Shown: positions 7,825 to 15,576 of the stretch, piece by piece | Numbering within the stretch: position 1 is the stretch's first letter | Layout: the number at the start of each line of letters is the position of its first letter | NCBI GenBank assembly: GCA_021802085.1 | Contig: JAKAAZ010000007.1 | Coordinates: forward strand, 1 to 30,603 | Length of the DNA stretch: 30,603 bases | Origin: Acidobacteriota bacterium | Lineage (GTDB): Bacteria > Acidobacteriota > Terriglobia > Terriglobales > Acidobacteriaceae | Direction of reading: 5' to 3' | Notes under the pieces: model-generated | Database searches by the model: none | The model's input: only the letters and a program-made list of their open reading frames with translations | What the model was told of the DNA's origin: nothing | Translations under genes and position numbers: made by a program

Positions 7825-8739
7825 ATGATAGGAAAGCGGGTAGTCAGTGCGGTTTTCATAGCGGCAACGATCGGGGTGAGTGCTGGATTTGTGCCCCTCG
7901 CGATGGGGCAGACCGAAAAATCTGCCGGACAATCGCAAGTGGTTGTCACGGTCAAGCCGGGTGTTCACGCGGCTCCCCTTGTGCGGCAGAACGATATTGT
8001 CGTGAAATTGGACAAACGGCCGGCGGACATTGTGAACTGGAGGCTGGTGAACGGATCCGATCCGGGCATGCAGCTTATTTTTCTTTTCGATTCAAAATCG
8101 CGCTCCTATCTGGACCGGAGGATTCCTTCGTTGGCAAAATTTGTTGAAGCGCTTCCACCGTCGGCCGCTGTGGGCGTCGCGTATATGGAGAACGGTAAGT
8201 CCGTCATGGTAGGGCCCCTGACGACAGATCACGCGCTGACGGCGAAATCGTTGTACGCGATAATTCCCAATCCCACCGGCAGTCCGTATTTTTGTTTGTC
8301 GGACCTGGCCAAACACTGGCCTTCGCAACAACCGGCTTCGAGCCGAGTGATTGTCATGCTGAGCGACGGATCGGATCCATATAACAGTCCCGGTGTTATT
8401 GACGACCCATTTGTGGACTCTGCGATTCAAGACGCGCAAAAGTCCGGATTGATTGTCTATTCCGTGTATGTCCCGACACATGATGCGGAGCCCTTGGGCG
8501 GTGAACTTCACATGCAGGGAGTAGCGAGGCAAACCGGCGGCCAGTTCTATGCGTTGAACGACGAAAGTCCGGCGATTTTCAATGACTTCGTGGGGCTGCT
8601 GTATCAGGCCCTGAGCCGGCAGTATTTGCTGACATTGGCGATCCCCAAGCCGGGTTGGCAAAAAATCAGCGTACAGTCGAAGCTCTCCAGCGTGAAATTG
8701 GCAGCCCCCGCCGCAGTCTATGTGGACGGCAAGCGGTGA
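7825..8739 (+). CDS. Secreted VWA-like protein, paralogue 3 of 3
   Basis: A 304-residue protein. The start is ATG 7825, preceded by AATGGAGGGACG, almost the same leader as paralogue 2; the frame is open further upstream to 7630, but that would overlap paralogue 2 and remove the signal peptide from the N-terminus. The signal peptide ends near LAMGQ. It has the same layout as the other two, with QNDIVVKLDKRPADIVNW, the A-domain strand LIFLFDSKSR in place of DxSxS, GSPYFCLSDLAKHWP, IVMLSDGSDPY and a C-terminal QYLLTLAIPKPGW module. It is the shortest and lacks the EIPGIS-type residues before the GSPYF block. An intrinsic terminator 45 bases past its stop probably ends the three-gene unit. Confidence 0.8.
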   Translation: MIGKRVVSAVFIAATIGVSAGFVPLAMGQTEKSAGQSQVVVTVKPGVHAAPLVRQNDIVVKLDKRPADIVNWRLVNGSDPGMQLIFLFDSKSRSYLDRRIPSLAKFVEALPPSAAVGVAYMENGKSVMVGPLTTDHALTAKSLYAIIPNPTGSPYFCLSDLAKHWPSQQPASSRVIVMLSDGSDPYNSPGVIDDPFVDSAIQDAQKSGLIVYSVYVPTHDAEPLGGELHMQGVARQTGGQFYALNDESPAIFNDFVGLLYQALSRQYLLTLAIPKPGWQKISVQSKLSSVKLAAPAAVYVDGKR

Positions 8740-8783
8740 TTGCCTGGCTGCATTGATGAAGGTATGCGCGGCAGATATCGCTG

Positions 8784-8810
8784 CGCGCCGTGCTACCCCG
8801 GCGTGTTTTT
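8784..8810 (+). terminator. Intrinsic terminator after the VWA-like gene array
   Basis: CGCGCCG (8784-8790) pairs with CGGCGTG (8799-8805), seven pairs with one G-U, around an 8-base loop, followed by five T (8806-8810). It sits between the convergent VWA-like array and the permease gene, in the plus-strand orientation. Confidence 0.65.
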
Positions 8811-8814
8811 GCGG

Positions 8815-10089
8815 TCAATGGTAGATCAGAACCAGTGCCAGCACGGCGATCAAAAGCGTTGGCGGCATGACCAGCACGCCGACGCGCAGGAAATGCCAGG
8901 CGCTCACCTCGATCTTTTCGCGTCGCAGCGCGATCAGCCACAAGATGGTAGCCAGCGATCCAGTTACGGAAAGATTCGGGCCCAGGTTGATGCCAAGTAA
9001 AACTGCGGCGTGCATCACTCGCGTGCCGTGCGCAGCCTGGATCGCCGCCGCGCCGATCAGGCCCATGGGCAGATTGTTGATGGCGTTGGCGGCAATGCCG
9101 AAGCCAAACGCAACCGCGCTCAGGCCTGCGAGGGGCGGCCACGCAGCGGCGGTCTTCAACGCGTAGGCGGAAATCGCCAGCGCTCCAACTCCGCGCAATG
9201 CCGCCACCATGACAAACAGACCCGCCACCAGCGGAATCACACTCCAGGACATGTGCCGCAGGGCCGCCGTCATCACGCGACCCTGTTTGCCGGCCACAAA
9301 GAGCATCGCGAGGATCCCGGCAACAAACGCCGCGGGGCCGACCGGTCCTCCCAGCGCGGAGGTGGCCAGCAACGCGCCCGCGGCCAATAGAATTCCCAGG
9401 CCCGCGCGCCGTCCCATTGGATTGAGTGAAGCCGGTCGAACTCCATCTTGCATCGGCGGTCTCAGGTCTTTGCGGCTATGCCACCAGAGCAACAGAAATG
9501 TCATTCCAATCGCGGCTGTCGCCGGGAGCAGAAATATCCGCAGCCATTCTCCCAAAGCGGGCAACTGGCCATCAAACACAACCAGGTTCGCCGGATTCGA
9601 AATGGGCAGAACGAAGCTGGCCGCGTTGGCGATCAATGCGCAGGCGAACAGATACGGAAGTGGCGAGGTTTTCGTGCGGCGAACGACGGCCAGTACGGCG
9701 GGCGTCAGCAGGACAGCGGTGGCGTCGTTGGAAAGCAGCGACGTGACGACGATGCCAATGCCGTAGACCAGCACAAACAGGCGCATCTGCGAGCCGCGCG
9801 CGTGTTCCATGGCCAGTTCCGCCAGCCAATCGAAAACGCCATGTTGCCGGGCCAGTTCCGCCAGCAGCATCATCCCGGCCAGAAACAAATAGACGTTGGT
9901 GCCGGCGCGCACAGCGGTCCACGCCTGACCGAGAGGCAGCAGGCGAAAAACGACCAGCAGAATCGCGCCGGCGACCGCCCAGACATATTCGGGAACGCGG
10001 CGCGGACGCCAGAGAATCAGGACGAACACCAGCACGCACAAAATCCAAGTTGAAATCCAGACGGCGATTTGTGCGGGGTGTGTCGGCAT
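8815..10089 (-). CDS. ArsB/NhaD-like ion transporter (IT superfamily permease)
   Basis: A 424-residue polytopic membrane protein with about 10-12 hydrophobic helices. ATG at 10089 is chosen because the frame upstream to 10419 encodes non-hydrophobic sequence overlapping the divergent dehydrogenase. The two half-repeats each carry the re-entrant-loop signature of the ion-transporter superfamily: LLSNDATAVLLTPAVLAVV in the first half and ANAINNLPMGLIGAAAIQ in the second. This fits ArsB-type arsenite exporters and NhaD/SLC13-type permeases. No arsR, arsC or arsA gene is nearby, so an arsenic role is not supported by context; sodium or an organic/inorganic anion is equally possible. It is transcribed divergently from the dehydrogenase and converges on the VWA-like array. 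Confidence 0.75.
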   Translation of the reverse strand: MPTHPAQIAVWISTWILCVLVFVLILWRPRRVPEYVWAVAGAILLVVFRLLPLGQAWTAVRAGTNVYLFLAGMMLLAELARQHGVFDWLAELAMEHARGSQMRLFVLVYGIGIVVTSLLSNDATAVLLTPAVLAVVRRTKTSPLPYLFACALIANAASFVLPISNPANLVVFDGQLPALGEWLRIFLLPATAAIGMTFLLLWWHSRKDLRPPMQDGVRPASLNPMGRRAGLGILLAAGALLATSALGGPVGPAAFVAGILAMLFVAGKQGRVMTAALRHMSWSVIPLVAGLFVMVAALRGVGALAISAYALKTAAAWPPLAGLSAVAFGFGIAANAINNLPMGLIGAAAIQAAHGTRVMHAAVLLGINLGPNLSVTGSLATILWLIALRREKIEVSAWHFLRVGVLVMPPTLLIAVLALVLIYH

Positions 10090-10242
10090 GAAGAATTGAT
10101 TGTCGCAGATGCAGGCTCGAACGTCTTTCTGCTTAGATTCGCACGGCGGAAGCACGGCATGGGATGCGCGCGGGAAAATTTCGAGCGCGGCGATTTCGAT
10201 TCCTCTCCGCCATCGTTTACCATGGCTGGGTTGGTGAAAACC

Positions 10243-11298
10243 ATGCAAGCTTTGCAATTGACCGAATACCGGAAGCTCCAACTGGTGGATCTGCCGGTGC
10301 CCGCACTCGCGCCGGATGAAGTGCTGATCCGCGTCGCGGCTTGCGGCATCTGCGGCAGCGATGTGCACGGTTATGATGGCTCGACCGGCCGCCGCATTCC
10401 GCCGCTGGTAATGGGCCATGAGGCTGCGGGCGTCATCGCTGCCGTGGGTACGGATGTCCTGATCTACGCGATCGGCGAACGCGTCACGTTCGATTCGACC
10501 ATCTCCTGCGGGACCTGCCGGTTCTGCAAAACCGGCGCAATCAATCTATGCGACCATCGCGAGGTGCTGGGTGTTTCCTGCGGAGACTATCGCCGCAACG
10601 GCGCCTTCGCGGAGTACGTCGTGGTCCCGGCGCGCATCGTCTACCGGCTTCCCGACGCGCTCGGTTTTGCCGAGGCCGCGATGATCGAGGCCGTTTCGGT
10701 CGCCTTGCACGCCGTGCATCTCGCCGCGTCGGAGCAGGGAAGTTCGGCTTTGGTCGTGGGTGCTGGCATGATCGGCTTATTGATTCTGCAATCGCTGCGC
10801 GTGGCGGGCTGCGAGAAAATTCTCGTGACGGACATAGACCGCGGACGGCTGGAGCTGGCGAAAAAACTTGGCGCGGAGGAAGTGCTGCACGTCGACGCGG
10901 CGACCACGAGTGAGAAGATTGCCGAACAGGTCCGCGCCTTCACCGGCGGCCACGGCGCCGACGTTGTGCTGGAAGCTGTGGGTAGCCCGGCGACGGTGCG
11001 CACCGCCATTGCATCCGCGCGCAAAGGCGCGACTGTCACGCTGGTCGGCAACCTTGCACCGGAGGTCGCCTTGCCGCTGCAGGTTGTCGTCACGCGGCAG
11101 CTTCGACTGCAAGGCTCGTGCGCTTCGTCGGGAGAATATCCCGAAGCCATCGAGTTGATGGCCAGCAAGGCCATCGATGTGACGCCGATGTTGTCCGCGG
11201 TCGCTCCGTTGACGGAAGGTCCGCGCTGGTTTGAGCGACTCTACGCGCACGAGGCGAATTTGATGAAAGTGGTGCTGACGCCGGGGCCGGTCGCATGA
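10243..11298 (+). CDS. Zinc-dependent medium-chain alcohol/polyol dehydrogenase
   Basis: A 351-residue MDR-superfamily oxidoreductase. The first zinc site is CGICGSDVH with C37 and the following GHEAAG; the structural zinc loop is CGTCRFCKTGAINLC; the NAD-binding Rossmann motif is VVGAGMIGLL, followed by the acidic VTDID that favours NAD over NADP. The sequence resembles the L-threonine 3-dehydrogenase / galactitol-1-phosphate / sorbitol dehydrogenase group; the substrate cannot be fixed. The start at 10243 gives MQALQLTEY, the usual family N-terminus; an in-frame ATG at 10222 would add seven residues, and neither has a strong ribosome-binding site. It overlaps the next gene by four bases (ATGA), so the two are translationally coupled and probably act in the same sugar or polyol pathway. 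Confidence 0.85.
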   Translation: MQALQLTEYRKLQLVDLPVPALAPDEVLIRVAACGICGSDVHGYDGSTGRRIPPLVMGHEAAGVIAAVGTDVLIYAIGERVTFDSTISCGTCRFCKTGAINLCDHREVLGVSCGDYRRNGAFAEYVVVPARIVYRLPDALGFAEAAMIEAVSVALHAVHLAASEQGSSALVVGAGMIGLLILQSLRVAGCEKILVTDIDRGRLELAKKLGAEEVLHVDAATTSEKIAEQVRAFTGGHGADVVLEAVGSPATVRTAIASARKGATVTLVGNLAPEVALPLQVVVTRQLRLQGSCASSGEYPEAIELMASKAIDVTPMLSAVAPLTEGPRWFERLYAHEANLMKVVLTPGPVA

Positions 11299-12125
11299 AC
11301 GCGGAAGCGACGATCCAGACGCCGGCGAAGCCCATGTTCGACCTGACCGGGCGCGTCGCTCTGGTGACGGGAACCAGCCGCGGACTGGGCCAGGGCTTTG
11401 CTCGCGCGCTGGCGCGGCAGGGCGCGGATTTAATTTTGACCAGCCGCAAGCGGCAGGACCTGGTGCCGTTTCAGCAGGAACTGATCGCGCTGGGTCGCAA
11501 GGCTGTCGCGCTGGAACTGGACGTGCGCGATGAAGCCAGCATCACGCGCATGGCGGGGCAGGCGCAGGCCGCCTTCGGCGTCATCGACATTCTGGTGAAC
11601 AATGCGGGCTGCAATGTGCGCAAGCCCGCGCTTGACATCACCTGGCAGGATTGGAACCAGGTGCTGGATACGAATCTGCGCGGCAGCTTTTTTGTGGCGC
11701 AGGCCATCGCGCGACAGATGATTGCGCGCGGCTACGGTCGCATCATCAACATCGGCTCCGTGACCAGCGTCTGCGGCTATGCGGGACTCGCCCCCTATAC
11801 GGCGAGCCGCGGCGGTATTCGCCAGTTGACGATGAGTTTGGCCGACGACTGGGGCAGGCACGGTGTCACCGTCAATTGCCTCGCGCCCGGATGGTTCAAA
11901 ACAGACCAGAATAAAGTGCTGTACGACGATCCGGAGTGGGTCGAGTATTTGCGCGACCGCATTCCATTGAAGCGGCCTGGGGGCCCAGGCGATCTGGACG
12001 GTGCTGTTGTTTTTCTTGCCTCCGAGGAGAGCCGATACATTACCGGTCAAACTCTGCTGGTGGATGGCGGAATCTCGACCGGGGCGATGCGGGCCACGGT
12101 CGCGCAGCCCAGGAAGCGCAGCTAG
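11295..12125 (+). CDS. SDR oxidoreductase, gluconate 5-dehydrogenase-like, with Lys-to-Arg active site
   Basis: A 276-residue classical short-chain dehydrogenase. The cofactor motif is TGTSRGLG (residues 25-32), NNAG is at about 102-105, and the catalytic tetrad positions are N127, S155, Y168 and residue 172. Residue 172 is arginine (YTASRGG) where the family has the catalytic lysine (YxxxK). The C-terminal segment SRYITGQTLLVDGG is standard. Overall it resembles gluconate 5-dehydrogenase / 2-deoxy-D-gluconate 3-dehydrogenase, enzymes of uronate and aldonate breakdown. Coupling by the ATGA overlap to the upstream zinc dehydrogenase supports sequential oxidation or reduction of a sugar acid or polyol. 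The arginine may alter rather than abolish activity, since it is also basic. Confidence 0.85.
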   Translation: MNAEATIQTPAKPMFDLTGRVALVTGTSRGLGQGFARALARQGADLILTSRKRQDLVPFQQELIALGRKAVALELDVRDEASITRMAGQAQAAFGVIDILVNNAGCNVRKPALDITWQDWNQVLDTNLRGSFFVAQAIARQMIARGYGRIINIGSVTSVCGYAGLAPYTASRGGIRQLTMSLADDWGRHGVTVNCLAPGWFKTDQNKVLYDDPEWVEYLRDRIPLKRPGGPGDLDGAVVFLASEESRYITGQTLLVDGGISTGAMRATVAQPRKRS

Positions 12126-12179
12126 AGTGGCGAGTTATGGATTGATGAAAGTTCACGAATGCGGAACAGGAGAGAGAGC

Positions 12180-13310
12180 ATGGTTCGTCCAAAGCGGTCA
12201 TTTTCATCCAGCGCATCCCAGTGTTTTGGGGCATTTTGTACTGCGGCAGCGTGTGTCGCGTTTGCACTCGTATTCCTTGGCGTCACGCTTGTACACGCGC
12301 AGACTGCAAATTTTCGGCGGCATAAAGTATCGGTCGCCAAGCCGCTGACGATTTACTTTGTCGATGTCGAAGGGGGCCAGTCCACGCTCTTCGTTACGCC
12401 ATCGCATCAGTCGTTGCTGGTCGATGCAGGCTGGCCCGACCACGGCGGACGCGACGCGGACCGCATTATGACCGTGGTGAAACAGGCTGGGCTCGACCAC
12501 ATCGATTATTTTCTGCTCACGCATTTCCATCAGGACCATAGCGGCGGCGTTCCCAACCTGGTCAAACTCATCCATGTCGACAACGTCATCGATCACGGAA
12601 CGAATCGCGAGACGAGCAACGCACCCACCCAGCAAGCCTTCGAAAACTATGAAGCTGCGCTGGCCCATGCGGGCGCCAAACACATCCTCGCGCAGCCGGG
12701 CGAAAGCATTCCGCTGGAGGGTTTGACGACCACCATCGTCAGCGCCGATGGCAAGGTGATCGATGCTCCTCTGCCTGGTGCTGGGCAGCCCAATCCAGCT
12801 TGCAAGAACTGTCCCACGCGGCCGGCGGATCAAACCGAAAATGCCCGTTCCGTTGGAATTGTCATGCAGTACGGGAAAATGCGTCTTGTAGACCTGGGAG
12901 ACCTGACCTGGGACAGGGAAATGCAGTTGATGTGCCCGGTGAATAAGCTGGGCCGTATGGACGTGTACGTCGTCTCGCATCACGGCTGGTATCCCAGCAG
13001 CAGCCCGGCATTTGTGGACGGCATTGCGCCGCGCGTCGCCATCATGGATAACGGCGAGACCAAGGGCGGCTCGCCCGGGCCGTGGGAAGTCATTGAGAAG
13101 TCGCCACGCCTGAAGGACCTGTGGCAACTGCATTACTCTGCGGAAGGTGGCGCGCAGCATAATGTGGCCGATCCGTACATTGCAAACTTGAAAGGAGCCA
13201 GTGCTGGCTCCGACGGTCACTACATCCGGCTCGATGCGTATCCGGATGGCAAGCTGGTCGTGTACAACTCACGCACAGGACAAAGTAAGACGTACCCTGC
13301 CGCGCCGTAA
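12180..13310 (+). CDS. Secreted metallo-beta-lactamase-fold hydrolase (ComEC-like domain)
   Basis: A 376-residue protein. ATG at 12180 is preferred to 12159 because AGGAG lies about eight bases upstream. A signal peptide with a long hydrophobic core ends near VHAQT. The domain begins IYFVDVEGGQSTLFV with LLVDAG, as in the stand-alone relatives of the ComEC/Rec2 beta-lactamase-like domain. Zinc ligands visible are THFHQDHSGG (HxHxDH), VDLGDL for the bridging aspartate, and SHHGW for a late histidine. A CKNCPTRP stretch holds two cysteines that could form a disulfide. The substrate is unknown; members of this fold cleave phosphoesters, lactams or other esters. It follows the SDR gene by 54 bases on the same strand and may be co-transcribed. 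Confidence 0.82.
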   Translation: MVRPKRSFSSSASQCFGAFCTAAACVAFALVFLGVTLVHAQTANFRRHKVSVAKPLTIYFVDVEGGQSTLFVTPSHQSLLVDAGWPDHGGRDADRIMTVVKQAGLDHIDYFLLTHFHQDHSGGVPNLVKLIHVDNVIDHGTNRETSNAPTQQAFENYEAALAHAGAKHILAQPGESIPLEGLTTTIVSADGKVIDAPLPGAGQPNPACKNCPTRPADQTENARSVGIVMQYGKMRLVDLGDLTWDREMQLMCPVNKLGRMDVYVVSHHGWYPSSSPAFVDGIAPRVAIMDNGETKGGSPGPWEVIEKSPRLKDLWQLHYSAEGGAQHNVADPYIANLKGASAGSDGHYIRLDAYPDGKLVVYNSRTGQSKTYPAAP

Positions 13311-13343
13311 GCCCCATCGAACAACACGGGAGGGTAGAGTTCC

Positions 13344-13784
13344 ATGGATGCCGAACAGGTTCGCGAACATGTGTTGAGGATGCCGCACGTGGAAGAGACG
13401 ATGCAGTGGGGCGCGAACCTCGTCTTCCGGGTTGGCGACAAAGCCATCGGCGGCAAGATGTTCGCGCTGGTCGATCTCGACGAGGATGGCAAAGGCGTGA
13501 TTTCTTTCCACGCTGGACAGGAACGCTACGCTGAGCTGCTGGAACATGAAGGCGTCTTTCCTGCTCCGTACATGGCGCGGATTTTCTGGGTGGCGCTGGA
13601 GCGATGGGACGCAATTCCACGACGCGAGTTGCTGGAACTCCTCGGGCAGGCGCGGGATCTTGTCTATGCCAGGCTACCAAAGCGCACCCAGGATGTACTC
13701 GCCCTGCCGTCCACGGCCCGCAAAAAATTGATTGTCGAGAGAAGAAAACTCTTGGCAAGCCGGAAACCAACTAGCTCTCGATAG
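13344..13784 (+). CDS. MmcQ/YjbR-family protein
   Basis: A 146-residue cytosolic protein of the MmcQ/YjbR (CyaY-like fold) family. The family pattern is visible as an early MPHVEETMQWG block, a GGKMFALVDLD strand pair, a central FHAG and FPAPYM, and a WVALERWDAIPRRELLELL helix. Members are often described as DNA-binding, but biochemical roles are poorly defined. The C-terminal 25 residues are lysine/arginine-rich (KRTQDV...ARKKLIVERRK), an extension that could bind nucleic acid. The ribosome-binding site is GGGAGGG, about nine bases before ATG. It lies 33 bases after the hydrolase gene on the same strand, so they may share a transcript. Confidence 0.8.
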   Translation: MDAEQVREHVLRMPHVEETMQWGANLVFRVGDKAIGGKMFALVDLDEDGKGVISFHAGQERYAELLEHEGVFPAPYMARIFWVALERWDAIPRRELLELLGQARDLVYARLPKRTQDVLALPSTARKKLIVERRKLLASRKPTSSR

Positions 13785-13909
13785 CTTCCATCGGCGGCCG
13801 TCCGCGCCAGCTTTCATGGCAATCGTGGCGACCTGTGTCTGCTTTGGCTGATGGAAAGGAAATTCGGGCATTTTAGAGGTCTAAAGTGCGGTGCTGGCGA
13901 TGGTTTCGC

Positions 13910-13938
13910 TTGCATCGCGGGGGGAAATCCAGGATACT
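13910..13938 (+). promoter_or_regulatory. Possible promoter of rpsP
   Basis: TTGCAT (13910-13915) and GATACT (13933-13938) are separated by 17 bases and lie about 85 bases before the rpsP start. The match to the sigma-70 consensus is only moderate (3/6 and 4/6), so this is a candidate for the promoter of the ribosomal cluster. Confidence 0.3.
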
Positions 13939-14021
13939 TAAGACTCAGGACTCAAGAAGAATTTCGTCTGCGCAGAGCCACTCTGCTTTTCCTCCTGATC
14001 CAAGAAAGGACTATACAAGCT

Positions 14022-14282
14022 GTGTTGATGATTCGTCTTTCGCGCGTAGGCGCACCCAAGAAGCCGTATTACCGAGTCGTTGTGATTGAGAAGGACCGTG
14101 CCCGCGATGGACGTTCGATTGAAGTGGTTGGGACTTACAATCCACGCACCAATCCGGCGACGGTGGAACTGAAGAAAGATCGGGTGGATTACTGGACCAG
14201 CAAAGGCGCCCAGGTCTCCGATCGCGTGAGTAAACTTATCCTGAAGTTTGGCGCTGCGATTCCGGTGGCAACAGAGGGATAA
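14022..14282 (+). CDS. rpsP: 30S ribosomal protein S16
   Basis: An 86-residue S16 protein with the family signature IRLSRVGAPKKPYYRVVV and DRARDGR...EVVGTYNP. S16 binds 16S rRNA in the 5' domain during assembly of the small subunit. Start choice: GTG at 14022 is favoured over ATG at 14028 because AAGGA (14006-14010) is 11 bases from the GTG but 17 from the ATG, and because MLMIRL then matches the MVTIRL-type N-terminus of other S16 proteins. It is the first gene of the conserved rpsP-khpA-rimM-trmD-rplS order. Unusually, a hairpin terminator separates it from khpA. Confidence 0.95.
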   Translation: MLMIRLSRVGAPKKPYYRVVVIEKDRARDGRSIEVVGTYNPRTNPATVELKKDRVDYWTSKGAQVSDRVSKLILKFGAAIPVATEG

Positions 14283-14333
14283 TTCGTTCCAAAACGGTAT
14301 TTGATGGCGTGAATATTTGCGCCAATTTTTCTT

Positions 14334-14360
14334 GAGCGCAGCCTGCGGGCTGCGCTCTTT
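14334..14360 (+). terminator. Hairpin terminator or attenuator after rpsP
   Basis: GAGCGCAGCC (14334-14343) and GGCTGCGCTC (14348-14357) form a perfect 10-bp stem with a TGCG tetraloop. Only three T follow (14358-14360), so termination may be partial. It lies 52 bases past rpsP and 213 bases before khpA, so it could tune expression of the downstream cluster. Confidence 0.6.
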
Positions 14361-14572
14361 CGCGTCAGGCGTTTATTGTACTTCTGCTTCATTGCGACAT
14401 GCTTTCTGCCCATAATTTGCAATCCCTGAAGGGTCAAGGTGGGTGTTAGCGTGTACGGTAACCGAAATAGGTACTAAAGGGTAAACTATAAATAGGCAGA
14501 CAATCCGGGGATCTTCAGGTATAAACGCATTCAGAATAAAAGAACATACGCTTGAATTTATGGGGTTGAGGC

Positions 14573-14857
14573 ATGTCAGAAAGTTCTGCGGAACCGTCTG
14601 CAATTGAATTGATAGCGGCAATCGCCCGTTCCCTGGTAGATAAACACGAGGCCGTTTCAGTACACGAGACATCGAACGAAGCTGGCACCGTCTTGCGGCT
14701 CAGGGTCGATCCCTCCGATGTCGGGAAGGTGATCGGCAAACAAGGCAGGACGGCGCGCTCGTTGCGTACGATTCTGGGAGCGGTCAGCGTCAAGCTGCAC
14801 CATCGCTACAGCCTTGAAATCATCGAAGAAGCGAATCCGGAGGCAGCACCCAGGTAG
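14573..14857 (+). CDS. khpA: KhpA-type KH-domain RNA-binding protein
   Basis: A 94-residue single-KH-domain protein. The RNA-binding loop is the GxxG of IGKQGRTARSLR (residues 54-65), preceded by the VSVHETSNEAG-x-VLRLRV strands. KhpA partners with KhpB/Jag in several bacteria and influences translation and cell-shape genes; that partner is not in this window. It is found next to rpsP in many bacterial genomes, which agrees with its position here. The C-terminal residues after LEIIEE are short and acidic. It may have its own promoter, since a hairpin terminator and about 290 bases separate it from rpsP. Confidence 0.9.
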   Translation: MSESSAEPSAIELIAAIARSLVDKHEAVSVHETSNEAGTVLRLRVDPSDVGKVIGKQGRTARSLRTILGAVSVKLHHRYSLEIIEEANPEAAPR

Positions 14858-14925
14858 GCCCTGGGCTTGTCGGCTCCAAGGAACATGGTCGAACGCTCCC
14901 GGCCCATGCGTGCAACAATATCGCT

Positions 14926-15564
14926 GTGACGGATTCGACACCATTGGCGAGCCAATCCTGGGTAAGCGTGGCGCGACTGGTCCGTCCGCAGGGACGGCGC
15001 GGCGAGGTTTTGGCGGAGATACTGACTGACTTTCCCGAGCGGTTTGCTGCCATGCGAAACGCGTTCCTGTCGCGCGGGCAAAGTCTGCCTCCAGAAGCGA
15101 TCATGATCGAAAATTCCTGGCTGCACAAGGGCAAAGTGGTGTTGAAGTTTGCCGGCGTGGATTCCATCTCCGCAGCCGAGGTCCTGCGTGGGGTCGAGGT
15201 TGTGATTCCCGCGGCGGAACGCGTGGCGCTCGACCCAGACGCGGTGTACATCAGCGATTTGATCGGCTGCCGACTGGTGGACATGCATCCAGCCGATGCT
15301 CCTGTCCCTGGAATGGTTCGGGACGTGGGCACCGTGCGCGATGTGATCCAGCAGGAGGAAGCCGCGGACCTGCTGGTGGTGGCGTCCGCAGACGGACAGG
15401 AGTACGAGATTCCATTCGCGAAGGCATATCTGCTCAGGATTGACCTCGGGGCGCGGCGCCTGGAGATGAACCTTCCGCCCGGCCTGCTCGACGTGAATGC
15501 ACCGCTGAACGACGAAGAACGTCGCGCTCGCCAGGAAACGTCCGAGTCGGAGTCGCAGTCGTAG
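14926..15564 (+). CDS. rimM: Ribosome maturation factor RimM
   Basis: A 212-residue protein with the two RimM parts. The N-terminal beta-barrel begins VSVARLVRPQGRRGEVLAE, matching the G-x-x-G-x-x-G-E motif, and the C-terminal PRC-barrel contains YISDLIGCRLVD, a VRDV repeat and the closing EIPFAKAYLLRIDL / EMNLPPGLLD segments. RimM binds S19 and the 30S head during 16S rRNA processing. The likely start is GTG at 14926; there is no obvious Shine-Dalgarno. Its normal neighbour trmD lies 4.5 kb downstream because other genes intervene. The short tail after LLDVN is glutamate/serine-rich. It converges on the broken gamma-glutamyltransferase gene with a 12-base gap. Confidence 0.92.
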   Translation: MTDSTPLASQSWVSVARLVRPQGRRGEVLAEILTDFPERFAAMRNAFLSRGQSLPPEAIMIENSWLHKGKVVLKFAGVDSISAAEVLRGVEVVIPAAERVALDPDAVYISDLIGCRLVDMHPADAPVPGMVRDVGTVRDVIQQEEAADLLVVASADGQEYEIPFAKAYLLRIDLGARRLEMNLPPGLLDVNAPLNDEERRARQETSESESQS

Positions 15565-15576
15565 CGTCCGACTGGC

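Noticed and set aside
8815..10089. Arsenic-resistance operon
   Set aside because: Only a permease of the broad ArsB/NhaD type is present; no arsR, arsC or arsA neighbours.
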